A DNA stretch of 64,000 nucleotides. Source: Cyclospora cayetanensis. Taxonomy: Eukaryota > Apicomplexa > Conoidasida > Eucoccidiorida > Eimeriidae. The notes under the pieces were generated by a model. The model was not told the origin of the DNA. It did not search any database and saw nothing but the letters and a program-made list of their open reading frames with translations. Below, piece after piece: positions 11,427-23,098 of the stretch (its first letter is position 1; each line of letters begins with the position of its first letter). Location: positions 47,402 through 111,401 of the forward strand of contig NW_020312074.1 in the NCBI RefSeq assembly GCF_002999335.1. Reading direction: 5' to 3'. The translations under genes and the position numbers were made by a program.

Positions 11427-14400
11427 CCTCTTGTATCTGTAGGAGAACCTGTGTGCATGCATGTCTCCGACTGCCTGTCTTCCCCGCTCCTCTAACTCTT
11501 CCAGACCGCAAGTTCGCTCGTTTTACTGGGAATCGCTTAAGGCTGGTGGCGTGCACTGTGTGGCTGCCCTGCAGCGCAGTGTTCTCCAGATGCGTGTCTG
11601 TGTGTGTGTGTGTGTCTGTCTGTCTGTGTGTGTGTGTGTGTCTGTCTGTCTGTGTGTGTGTGTGTGTGTGTCTGTGTGTGTGTGTGTGTGTCTGTGTGTG
11701 TGTCTGTGTGTGTGTCTGTCTGTCTGTGTGTGCCTGTCTTTGTCAATGCATATATATGGCGAGGAGGTTCGCGCTAGTGGATACAGGCCTGCAAGTCTGT
11801 ATCTACACATAAGCCGTAGGAGCGCTTGTGCCACGGGATGCCTGCGCAGGTGAAAGATGTAAGACTGATCTTTAGAGGCAGCGAGTTGCCGAACTGGAGG
11901 CCTATGACCGTTTTCTTTGAGAATCCTGTCAAGCGGCTTCTATGGGCTGTACGAGGTGGCAGTGCCACGTCTTCCATAAGGCCTTTCGCGCGTAGCCAAA
12001 CTTTTAGGAGCAAGGAGCTCTTGCGGATCTTGGAAGAGGTGCGTGTGCGTTTAAGGCCTAGAATCGTGCGTAGGCTGCTGCCCTCGTGTCTCTGGCTCTC
12101 AGACGTGCCTCTGGCGACGTCTCTTCGGAGTGACGTGTTGGGGTGGGGGGCTGTTGGGTAGTTGTTGGTTCGAGAGCAGGTGCGTGTGTATGTGGAATTG
12201 TGAGGCGAAGCGGACTGCTACTACGCAGCTTAGTATATGTCGGTGTGAAGGGTTACTACGTCGTGCTTGAAATCGCCCTTCCCCATTTTTCCTTGCAACA
12301 CGAACCGGTCTAGCCTACCTACCTCTCAGAAAGGGGGTCCCTGCTTCGCCTGCTGTGGGAGTTGGGGTGTGTATTTGTAGTAGTACGTGTTTATGCACAG
12401 CGGTTCTGCCGCATCTGGGGTTCACGTCTTCTGCTTGCTCTCCACAGGTTCGCCTCGGCTTTCGCAGGAACGTTGCTCCTAAGCTGACAATGGACGGCAC
12501 TGGCGGCACATACATTTTGTTTGATGGGCGTCGTCGTCCTGTGGCAGTCTTTAAGCCTGAGGTATTGCAGTGCGTGCAGCAGAACGGCGTGGCACTGAGA
12601 CTGAGTAGATCGTGCTGAGGTTCCGCATTTATTGCGGATGCCAGATCATGGTCCCCTAGACTGCCTGCCTGCCTGCCTGCCTGCCTGCCACCAGCAGAAT
12701 CTCCTTCCCTCTCCTTTTCTTCTCTGCCCCCGCCTCTTCTTTCCTCCATCGCCCCTCCCAGCCCGCCCGTGTGGTTCATTCAGTCTGTCGAGGAAGGGGG
12801 GAGCTGGCGACACGACTTCTGCGCTGCTATTTGGGGGGAAGGGGGTGTCTCGACGGCGTAGGCCTCGCATGTGGCGCTGGCTCCGTGTCGCTCCGCAATG
12901 GCTACGGCTTCTGAAAGCGGTTGTGTGCTGATCCTCTGCGGCTGTAGGACGAAGAGGCCTTTGCACCATGCAATCCTCGCGGATACGAGGGGCGACTTGG
13001 CCAGCAGGGGTTGCGTGGGGGCGTTCTTAGTGGAGAGGGAGCTGGTCGTGAGTTTGCTGCGTATCTGCTCGATGCGAGTTACGGAGGCTTCGCTGGCGTC
13101 CCCGCCACGATGATGGTGGAAGCGTGTCATCCGGCTTTCTGCAGCAAAGGACAAATCGAGGTTCGTGCATGCTGCCATCGCCGCTGCCTCCGAACGGCTC
13201 CCTGTTTTCCTCGTGGTTAGGGGTGTGCCTCGTCTCAGGAGCCTTTTAGGTTCGAGGTGCCGCCAACCTCTTGCCTGCCCTGCGCAGGACTGGACTGCCT
13301 TCTTTGTAGAGAGCTACGCGGGGATGTGGTGGCTCTTGGGGTTGGTGAAGTCGTTCTCGTTCGTGTTTCGGATGCACTTTCTAGGTTCGAATTTTCATAC
13401 GAGGGGGGGTGCGTTTTGTGCAAATCTGTAGCCAAAGGATACGGAGTTTTCGAGTTGGATGTCTTGAATCCCTGCCTCCTTAGGTTGACGGCGACGTCAT
13501 GATGAGCACTTTTGTCAGCAACGAGTCTTCTCCCAACGTCTCCTGGAAAGTTGGCAGCTTCCAGGCATTTGTTGAAGCCAAGGTGTGTTTGTTTGCATGT
13601 TTTGGGGGGCCCATGTGTGGGGCCCTCCAAAACGTACAAAGATCGCATTGGCGGATATATTTGTATGCGCAGCATGTGGAGTAGCAGCACTTTATGGCCT
13701 ATTAGTGTGGGGCTGTGAGTGCCTGAGTAAAATGGTCGAGAATGCGCTTCCCTGTGTGTTGTGGGTGGGCACCTCTGGCGCACAGCAGCCGATCTGTCGA
13801 AGTGCAAGTCGGAGGCGTATCGTGTTACCCAGCACCTTAATGACGCATGCGAATGCTCTACTCTACTTGCGGTGCGATGCATCTTCTTTTGCTCCGTCGT
13901 GTGTGCGGGGGCCTGCAGGAATGCGTGGGCAACTTTGATGCGCGCCTCTTTTCTGTCGGTGACGTGCACCGAATCGCCATCTTTGATTTGCGGGTGATGA
14001 ATCTTGATCGGAACGACAGCAATATTCTTGTGGCTCCTTTGATGGGCTACCAGAAGGATCCACAGGCTCATCCCAGCTCTCGAAGCCTCCGCGGATCCAG
14101 CGGGGTTGTCAAACAGATTCAAGGCAAACTGCTGCGCAGTGTTTCCTCTGTTGGATCCTGTGGGGCACAACTTTGCCTTGCTGATCAGGCAGCAGTTGTG
14201 GGAGCGGAGACGGCAGCGTCTGCTGCCTCGTCAGTGCTAACGCCTGATGGAAAGCCGACGAAGTAAGGAGGCAAAGGACAGAAGCTGCCTCCTGGAATTC
14301 CCGAGGCGGTCCTGTAGGGCCTCTTTTTTTCCCGGAAAATCGTATCTCACTTGCTGCATGATTTTCCACCCGCGATTGACGCACTGGACACCTCGCCACT

Positions 14401-17395
14401 TGTAGGCGTGCGTGCAAGTGTATGAATCTGCGGCGTCTCAGGTTCCGTCTGATTCCGATTGACCATGGCATGATCCTGACAGACGTCCTTGACGTTGCCA
14501 CGCTTGACCTCGTGTGGTTTGACTGGCCTCAGAGCAAGGTGCGCCCGTGCATCCTACAGAAGACTTGCTTTTTAAAATTACTGCTCTTGTACATTTTGCG
14601 GTTGGTGCGCGAGTTCGCAGTGGCGGGTGTGCAGCAGACGTCTGCATGCAGCGGGCAGGGGAAGGGGGCCTATCTATATCGTTATTTGGCACTGAAAAAC
14701 TCCGATGAACCGTGTGCCTGACGCGTAGGCGTCGATCGTCTGGGGCCATCATGGCTAGGAGTTTGAATGAGTTTTTTTAGGCATTGGATTGGCAGGCTTC
14801 ATCGTCAGTGAAGGGGGAGACTTGCTTGCTGCGGGTGGGGTGTTGTCGGAGTGGGAGTGGCGGTGGTTTGTGTGTGTTGTTGATGTGCATCATTTCTCCA
14901 GGAACCATACACTGAAAGCGAGCTGCGTCTTATCTATTCGTTCGACGTCGATAAGGACTTGGAGCGCCTGTCCAGGCGGGTGGTTCTGAGGGATAACTGC
15001 TTGCGAACACTTCGCTTAGCCACTAAACTCCTGCAGATCTGCGCTCGGCATCACTTGACGGTTAGGGAGACTGCGACGATTGCTGTGCGTGACAACTTCG
15101 ATATACCGTCCCCGCTCGAGCATCTTGTGAGTTTTTTAAAAAATGAGGCCGTTTTCTTCTAGCACAGCTTGGAAGACACAGTGTGGTGTGTTTTCTCCTG
15201 TGCTCGACGGGAGTCAGAAGAGGCGATGGTTCAGTGGAGGCGGGATAGTGGGGGGGGTGAGGGTAAGGGAAGGGGCATCCAGGGAGTGGCGGTCTGTATG
15301 GGCAAAGGGGCTGAGGGTTAACCTTGCATGCCTTTGAACGTGTGCACTTGCTTTCGTAAGCCTGTGTGTGTGTGTGTATGAACCTCTATGTGTGTGTGTG
15401 TGTATATGAACATCTATGTGCCACTATGTGCCCTTGTGCTGCAGATCCGGCGGAGTTTGGAGATATCGTATCTCGCCTTGGACTCGACATCGCTGATGAG
15501 CACCAACCGCTTAGGTTTTGGCATAATGGATCTTGCGGAGTTGCAGGGCGATCCCAGCAAGCAGTCGGGGCAGCGTCGGGGATCTTTTGAAGCGAAGCTG
15601 AAGAAGGCGCTGAAGAAGAAGCGAAGGAACGAAGAGAATGCAGGCCATGGGTGGGGAGAGATAACGGCAGATGGGCATAAGTTGTGTGGGCGCTGTGGGG
15701 GCGTCACTGGTCTGGATAAGGAAACGGTGCCGGAGAGCTTTCACGCCGTCAGTCGGTGGAGCCGCTCACCTTCTCCTCTTGACCAGGAGACGATCGCGGA
15801 TGGCGACGACTTCGATGACAGCCCGCTATCCAGATCCTGCACGACGCTTGACGATTGGGAGCAGGCGCGGTCGAAGGCAGCGTTCCTCGCGGGGGAGAGT
15901 GCTGCTGCAAGGCGGCGGACTGTGGGTGTGACTCCTGGGTCGAGTCTTCCCTCCGCAGCGGACTCATCAGCGAACTCAGCAAGTGCATGCCGCTTCGAAG
16001 ATACCGAGCAGCTGTCGTTGCGCGGTGCAGACGGGTGTGGGGCAGCAGGAGGGGGCGTCGTTGCTGCTGCTTTTGCCCTTCCCCCTTGCCGTTGCGCAGA
16101 CATCCGAGAATCCAGCAGCAGCAGCAGCATGGCAGACTCGGCGGACGACAGCAGTGGCTCAGACAGCGACACCAGCAGCAGCAGCAGCAACAGCCTCAGC
16201 ACGAGCAGCAATGAAATGATTTTTAGCAGCTGGCCTAGCAGTGAGGCGGACTGCGACAGCAGCAAATCCGCGTCTGAAGCAGAAATCCAGTCTCATCCAT
16301 CTGGTGCCTTCGGGAGTTTCCAGGCTCCTGGAGCTGCTGGGGGTCCTATGCGCTCACTTCCCAGTGCAGCCTTGTTTCGATATCCATCTAGGGAGTCTCG
16401 CTGGGCAAGGCGGCAAAGGCGGAGAACGTCTCGCTCTGCCCGGAGGCGCAAGTCTGAGGCGGTGGCGGAGGCTAAGACAGACGAGGTGGCCACTGCTAGT
16501 CAGGCCCTGATGCGGGGCGAGTCGGGTGTATTTGCAAACACGCACACCAAGGGAACGGTGCGGCGGTAAGTTGTTGCCCCCACATGACATGCAGGTCCCT
16601 AGTGCATATAATGTGGCGAGTGGTGCAGAGGACCAACCGCCGATCAAGGATGGATCAGCAGTCTTCATGAACGTGTGCTTCTTGGCTCGACAAGCGAGGC
16701 TGCGGTTCGTTTTAGCTCCTGCCTTGCATCTCCTGGTCCGTTTGCTGCGTGTGCAGGCTCAATGGCACAGCTAGAGGCACTGGCTGCAGGCCGAAGCAGC
16801 AGCCCTCCGCAACGACCAGCACGTGGAGTCTGACAGATTCAAGCGGCCGCGTCATTCTTCTGGATTGGCGAGACGGCAGGATGGACAAGTAAGGAGAGCA
16901 GCAGCGCACGAAGTATTTGGAGGTCGCTTTATTCTCTGCCTGCCCACGGCGGGTATGGGGCTCTAGGGGAGAGGAACAGGGGGGTGCTGCGTACAGGGCT
17001 TTGTGTGTTTTCTGTTTAGGCTTTTTTTCGAAGTGTATGAGTCCTTGCTAAGACAGCACATCTTACATAACCATCCTCAGTGGCACACTTATCCGTATAA
17101 CGGGGAGACCATTGAGCGCAGCGAGCGCCGCCAACAGATTCTTCGGCACGAAGGGTGCTCTTTGACGGCCACATCTCGTGTTTCGACGCCTTTACTTCAC
17201 GTGCATCAGTCCCCACGGACCACGAATTCTCACCGCAGGCTGAGCTCTGAGGCCAGTGACGATGCAACTGCCGCAGAGCGCCATGTTGTGCGTAAAGACT
17301 CCAAGGCGCAGGCCCAACAGTTACAGCGGCAATACGATGACAAGCCCCAAGCTGCTTCCCGGCAGACCCGATTCAACATTGCGTCCGGCGCATGA
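11077..17395 (+). CDS. Phosphatidylinositol 4-kinase, type II/gamma-like, with N-terminal ubiquitin-like domain
   Basis: Eleven exons join in phase: 11077-11343, 11850-12038, 12448-12561, 12948-13160, 13484-13582, 13919-14262, 14406-14538, 14902-15126, 15445-16565, 16757-16888 and 17020-17395, about 1,070 residues. Residues 60-110 resemble a ubiquitin fold (R-L-I-F-R-G-S-E-L). The PI3/PI4-kinase domain starts near residue 165 with a nucleotide loop [11 protein letters not shown], then V-F-K-P-E supplying the ATP-binding lysine. The catalytic loop (D-L-R-x3-L-D-R-x3-N, near 317-328) and activation loop I-D-H-G (near 425) follow. DHG in place of DFG is typical of type II/gamma enzymes, which make PI4P on endomembranes. 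A ubiquitin-like domain before the kinase resembles plant PI4K-gamma. Exon 9 is Ser-rich and acidic, probably disordered. An in-frame ATG at 10954 could extend the N-terminus by 41 residues. Introns carry long microsatellites. Confidence 0.85.
11375..11423. repeat. (TA)n microsatellite in kinase intron 1
   Basis: An uninterrupted TA dinucleotide run of about 49 bases, just downstream of the donor at 11344. Length polymorphism between strains is likely. Confidence 0.95.
11591..11735. repeat. (TG)n/(TCTG)n compound microsatellite in kinase intron 1
   Basis: About 145 bases of TG dinucleotides broken by TCTG units. It shares an intron with the (TA)n run. It generates spurious open frames of alternating Cys-Val on one strand and Thr-His on the other. 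Confidence 0.95.
12657..12689. repeat. (CTGC)n tetranucleotide microsatellite
   Basis: About eight tandem CTGC units lie in the third intron of the kinase gene, followed by a pyrimidine-rich tract. Confidence 0.9.
15364..15420. repeat. (GT)n microsatellite in kinase intron 8
   Basis: Two GT runs separated by a near-duplicate spacer (tatgaac-type) lie immediately before the acceptor at 15444. Confidence 0.85.
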
Positions 17396-19848
17396 GGGAG
17401 GTGAAGTTTTAGCCGCTGAAAACATGCATGCACACCCAGACAATTGCATGCACAGCACTGCAGTGAGCGCCCTTGGCTGAGCAGGCCAGCTTGCTGTATG
17501 GACTCCTCGCATGCGCAAGCAGGCGAAACGTCCTCTCCTAAACCCTTCCCGAGAAACTTTGCTAGAGGCGTAGCTCTTTTCGCGGGCTGCTTCGACGCTG
17601 CACTGCCGTTTGGGTCCCACGAGGATGTGCTTAGAGGTCCAAGGCAAGGCAGCTGCAACGAGAATGCAGATTTCCATCATGGTACGGGCCGATAGTCAAG
17701 TGCACATTGCATATGTGGCTGCGATTTTGATCATTGACTTCCCGTTATCACCCACTGTTCACACTCAAGAACGAGGGAGTGCGGCAGGTGACCCGCGATC
17801 TGCTTAGTGGGATGTATGCTCGTCCCATATTTCCACCGGAGTTCTACAGGGCACTAAGGCGGAGGTATTAAGATGCTTTCCTACCTACTAGGGCAGCGCC
17901 TCGTTCACATGTCATCTGGGAGCCACGCAGCTGTCAAACGCCTGCAGGATAACCGTCTTTTTTTCTAATCCTCGCATTGGCTGTCCGCTCTATGTGCTTG
18001 ATACCCGGGTTGTTCCGCATAAATGACCCGCATATTGTGTGCGTGGACAGTGTGTCGTAAACATTCACTGTCCTATTATGCCACCATGAAGGCAGTAGGT
18101 ATATCCTTGTAATAAACATCACTTTGCCTACTCTGGATTTAACTACTCCCATTATGATCGGAGACCGGGTACTGTACATCTTAGACTGACGGAACCGTGT
18201 AATTTTTGAAAACACCGCTAGGTCAGGCTACATCAGCTGCAGTATTTCTGCTACAGTCTCAGTCAAAGAGGATCACCTACTTCAACTTCTCTACAATAGT
18301 GCGTTCTCCTCACAGTTCGGGAGCTCCTCACCATGATTACCCTCAGCCCAAAAGACACCCAGGCTACAATTCTGAGCTTGAGTGCACGTAGCTGCGTACT
18401 CTGTTTGATTACACAGTCACCTATAGAGTAATTTTGCTTACAGGTAGGGGTATGGGGCTGTTGTGCTGAGTTAGGCATGTCCTACCACGATTGGGGTGTA
18501 AAACAGCCAAAACAGCTAGAAAATTTGTTTGAAAAGACCTTACAAGTAACTGAGCGGCAACTGCTTGCAAGTTCGTTTTTTGGTGAAGTAATAGAATTCC
18601 AGAAGCAGTAGAAAAAGTGGCTGTGACGATTCATCTAATGCACCCGTTGGTAGACACTTCACTGCATGAAGCAAATTTGATGGAAGTTTGAGTTTTGCTC
18701 CAAACAGTCCCTTTTTTCCCTGCCTGCACCCTTTAGGGCTCCCGATATACCGGGAGAGGGATATGTAGGGTGCGTGTAGCTGCAATCGTTAAGCCCTTTC
18801 CCATTCACAGCGTCTAGCGCACGTGCGCGCAAGCTTGCATCTTCGTGAATCGAGCGTACAGTACACTGCAGCAAAAATAACCCTACAAAACGGCAAGCCA
18901 ATAGGCGATTATTCAATGATTATTAGTCAAATATAACTAGTGTAATAGAATCTGCCTACGTGTAGCTCTGCCTGCTACAGTAGGTTTCCTGCCCCCAACA
19001 TCGACGTAGAACGAACCAACGAGAGCTACTTCTAGCCAGCACTTCTCCCAAAGCAAAGTTCAAGGGCTTGGACGAACAGGACCAGGCTAGAGCTCCGATT
19101 TGTGCAGTCCTCCTCCATATCGCTAAGAATACCAAGTGGAAAGTCTTCCCAACCTGTTGAGATCAATATATACACTTTTTGATGTTATCCGGCCAGCAAT
19201 CCTCCTGAATCTAATCGTTCAGACCCTTTCTCTTACCATTATTGTGTCGACTTTTGAGTGACGAACAGGTACTAGAACTAGCGAATGAGCTATAGATGCA
19301 GATGCTTTGTGCTCTGCTCTGATACATTCCCTCACAAGCATAAGCGGAGGTTTCGCGAGTAGTTCCAGCCTATTCAGAAATAAGTTGAAACCGTATTCAA
19401 GCCAGAGGAATGCAGGGCGTTTAGGAGCTTTTACCGCCAAAATGTGCAGCATGTGTAGCACGACGCGCATGTTATTTTTGGAATCCCCGATCCCGCACCT
19501 AACATGTACATTTCGGCTGTGACTTCCGATCGGATGTGTGCTTTTAGTAGCCTTCTCGCTATTAAAAGAAAATTTACTCATGAAAAATTAGCATTGACTT
19601 CGACAGTAGTCGAAGGTCCTTCGTAAACGGCACGGTGGTGGGCTGACGTTTGCAACCCCACCCACCAGAGTGCTCGTCTTCCTCGAGTACCCCAGCCGTC
19701 CGTCTGAAGAAGGCTCTGCTTGAAGCTGTTAAGGGCTTACCATTTTTTCATCAAGCTAATTCGAAGAACGTGTTGTGGTGTTCGTGGAGGCCTCTGTACT
19801 GGAGTGAACCGCACCACCGTGTTGCAGAGCGGAGCAAGACCTGACAAG
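17396..19848. other. Intergenic region, no gene seen
   Basis: Between the kinase stop and the SHMT start I find no phased exons, RNA gene or repeat. The short open frames on both strands look random. Confidence 0.6.
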
Positions 19849-22800
19849 ATGGAAACTCTCCAAGCTGACCCGGCAAGCAACCTCCCTCTGCCTTCTGTAG
19901 TTTATGCTCCCCAGATCTGCCCAGAGAACCTTTTTCTTTAGGACTCGTGGCTACTTCAGGTTGGGGTGATTGCTGACCATACACTGTCCGGTTCTTTGCT
20001 TCAAGCCCAGTGTGAGGGTTTTGGGATTGCATACTATCTTTCCACTTATCTGGCCTGGAATTATTGAACCTTCTTCTCTGAAGCCTCCTCAGACGGCGAA
20101 TGGATTAATGTGCTAGCTGGATGCTCGTTTATCTGCCATTCGCGTGCGTGCAGCCTCTGAGAGACGCAGATCCGCAGTTGTACAAACTTATCGCAGAGGA
20201 GAAAAAGCGTCAAATAGAGTGTATTGAGCTCATTGCATCGGAAGTGGGTCCCACAAGCTGTCCAAATACATGAAGACCTAAGGAGATGTCGTGAACCTAA
20301 GGCTAACGGCTGGCCTGAAAAAGCTAACGTATCGGCACGTCTCTCTGTCCTCAGAACTTCGTGAGCTCTGCTGTCCAAGAATGTCTGGCCAGCTGCCTTA
20401 CGAACAAGTACTCTGAAGGCCTGGTGGGAGCTCGATACTACGGCGGCATGGAATTCGTGGACCAAATTGAATCACTGTGCATCCAGCGGGCTAGAGAAGC
20501 CTTCCGTTTAGACCCCGAGGAGTGGCACGTCAACGTCCAGCCGCTCTCTGGCAGTCCGGCCAATCTCGCCGTTTTCTTAGCCCTTCTGCAGCCCCATGAC
20601 CGCTTTATGGGCTTAGGCATCGTTGATGGTAACTTATCTCGAAATGCGCGCACCCTAGTTAGCCTCCTTGAGCCCGACACGTTGCAGTGCAAGTGGCAAG
20701 CACGATTCAGTCTGGGTAGAGCAGTGTATTCTGCCTCCACGTAACGCAAATACTCGGAAAACTCATTAGCCTCCGTATTAGCTCTAGCTACTGCCTCTGA
20801 ACACATCAGCTTTCGAGCTGCTGCGTCTTCCGTAATTAATACAGGAGGTCACTTGACACATGGCGCTTACACCCCATCTCGGCGGATCAGTGCCACCTCC
20901 ATCTTCTTCGAGTCGCTGCCCTACGGCCTGGACTCCAAGACAGGACTGATTGACTATGATGAGCTCGAGAGGCTAGCACTGAAATTCCGCCCTAAGCTTA
21001 TTATCTGCGGCCACTCAGCCTACCCCCGGTAGGCTGTTACTGGCACCCCGTTGTTCGGTGCTATGTTTTTGTTGCTGTTATGGATCCTCGGCACCAGCGA
21101 CTTTGTTGCTCCCCATTATTTGCTGCTGAGAGTCCCTTCGACTAGCAACCATGCCATTCCTGGGCATAGAACCAATCGGTTGTTTACAGTTGTCATGATT
21201 GCGATCTTCTTGCGCAGACTGCTCGACTACAAGAGATTCAGAGAGATTGCCGATGGGGTGGGAGCCTTTTTGTGGTGCGACATGGCGCACTTCAGTGGCT
21301 TTGTGGCTGCAGGAATCTTTGAGTCTCCCTTCGCCTACTGCGATGTTGTCACTACCACTACCCACAAGACCCTCAGGTGCATTCTCGGTTTCCCCATGCA
21401 CGGAGCAGCAGACTCACTAGCCCTGATGCATCGCGAATCCGGAAACGTGCCCACAGACAGGTCTTTGGCAGTTTGCGCCTACTTAGCACGTCTATGAAAT
21501 TATCTGCATAGAAGTATGAGGGCAGACAAACGGTGTGCAGTACGCAGCTAGTGGCTGTCTTGCCCACCGAAAAATCCCGGCATGCGTGCAAGCAGCATCT
21601 TACCTGGTGCCACACATGTTTACTCAATATACTTGGGGATTATTTCTTTCTCCTTGCTGTCAGGGGCCCCCGCAGCGGCATCATCTTCGTGAATACTAAG
21701 CGGGTCGCTGACGGCGCCTCTAAAATCGATTCCGCTGTTTTCCCCGGACTACAGGGGGGACCCCATGAAAATCGCGTTGCGGGTGTGGCATATCAGCTGA
21801 AGCAAGTAAGCAATCTCGTCGCACTAGAGAACAAGCTCGCCGTTCGGGCACACTCGTGCTTTTGCGGCGAAACGTTGCCGAGTTGCTGCCTACCGCCACA
21901 GGCCTCAAGACAGCCAGCTGTGCTTTGCCCTCTGTGGTACACGGGGATAGAGGCCGATGGCGCGTTCTAAATTTTTCGCGTGGGCTCAGACCTGCACGCC
22001 AGAGTGGCGTGCCTACTCTGAGTGCGTCTTGAAGAACTGCAAAGCGCTAGCAAAGGACTTGCAAAGTCACGGCTTGCAGCTCGTCACTGGCGGCACTGAC
22101 AACCATCTGTTGCTTGTTGATTTGAAGCCCCAAGGGCTTACAGGTGCGGCCTAAAGGAAGCGGTCAGTAGTATTTCAGCAAGGGAAGGAGGCAAAACCTT
22201 GCTTGATTTTCTCTGACTGAATAGACGCTTTCTAATGAGCATTTTTGCACCTCTTCGGCTTTTTCTAGTGCCTGGCCCCTACTGTTCCAGAAACAGGACG
22301 AGTATCAGCAGCATACTTGTGACCCTTGCACGTATGCACAGCTGCTTGTTCGTCCTTCTGAGGTTATTTGCCCCGCAGTGTCGCTCCTGCTCTCCCTTCT
22401 AGTGACGCATGTACTTGTTGCATTTGAGGCTGATCTGTCAGGGGCGAAGCTGCAGTTGGTCTGCGACATGGTGAACATCACGCTGAACAAGAACGCCATT
22501 CCTGGGGACTCTCCTGCGATTCCAACCGGTAGGGTGCAAATGACCATAAATGCCCTCCCACATAGCTTTCAGTGAATTCTGTGCTTTCAATTTTACCGGG
22601 TCTGCTCTGAGGCAACAGCGGTGTGCTGTCATGTGAGTTGTTTTTCAGGGGTGCGCATTGGCACCCCGGCAATGACCACCCGCGGTTTCGGAGCCGATGA
22701 GTTTAAACGAGTCGCTGGATTTATTAAGGAGGCAGTAGATATTTGCTGCGAAATCCAGGGTGCGCCTAGCTGAAACTGAATACATTCACACATGCATGCA

Positions 22801-23098
22801 TGTTTGTAGGTGTGCATGGGCAAGTGTAAAGCTCTACAATGGCAACCCATCGGGGGCGCTGGGAGGAATGCAGGCACTACAGGTCCTGCACCAAATGTCA
22901 ATAAGAGCTTCCTCACGCGGATTCGGCACAGGGGTGAGCAGATGTCTGTTTGGTTTTGTGGCTTCAGAAAAATCGGGTAAGAAGCTTGCAGACTTTCGCA
23001 AACATGTTAGTGCCACGCATCCCCGGATCGCGGACCTCCGAGAGCGCGTTATAGCCTTCGCACGCAGCTATCCAATGCCAGGTCGAGCCGAGATATAA
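19849..23098 (+). CDS. SHMT: Serine hydroxymethyltransferase
   Basis: SHMT interconverts serine plus tetrahydrofolate with glycine plus 5,10-methylene-THF, using pyridoxal phosphate; it feeds thymidylate synthesis. Ten exons join in phase: 19849-19896, 20154-20243, 20355-20628, 20845-21028, 21218-21376, 21664-21805, 21951-22143, 22442-22528, 22649-22759 and 22968-23098, giving 472 residues, a normal length. Visible signatures are I-E-L-I-A-S-E-N-F, K-Y-S-E-G, the GSPAN motif, G-G-H-L-T-H-G, the cofactor-binding T-T-T-T-H-K-T with Lys about 249, [21 protein letters not shown] and [11 protein letters not shown]. No targeting peptide is evident, so the protein is probably cytosolic. The residue before G-G-H-L-T-H-G is Asp, where His is usual. 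The first exon (16 codons) is chosen because it supplies an ATG and a phase-0 donor. The start of exon 7 is the least certain boundary. Confidence 0.95.

Noticed and set aside
11423..11834. Open frames of Cys-Val or Thr-His repeats on both strands
   Set aside because: They are translations of the intronic TG microsatellite.
13235..14170. 311-codon minus-strand open frame opposite the kinase gene
   Set aside because: It lies antisense to well-supported kinase exons 5 and 6, has no domain, and its length reflects codon bias of the true gene.
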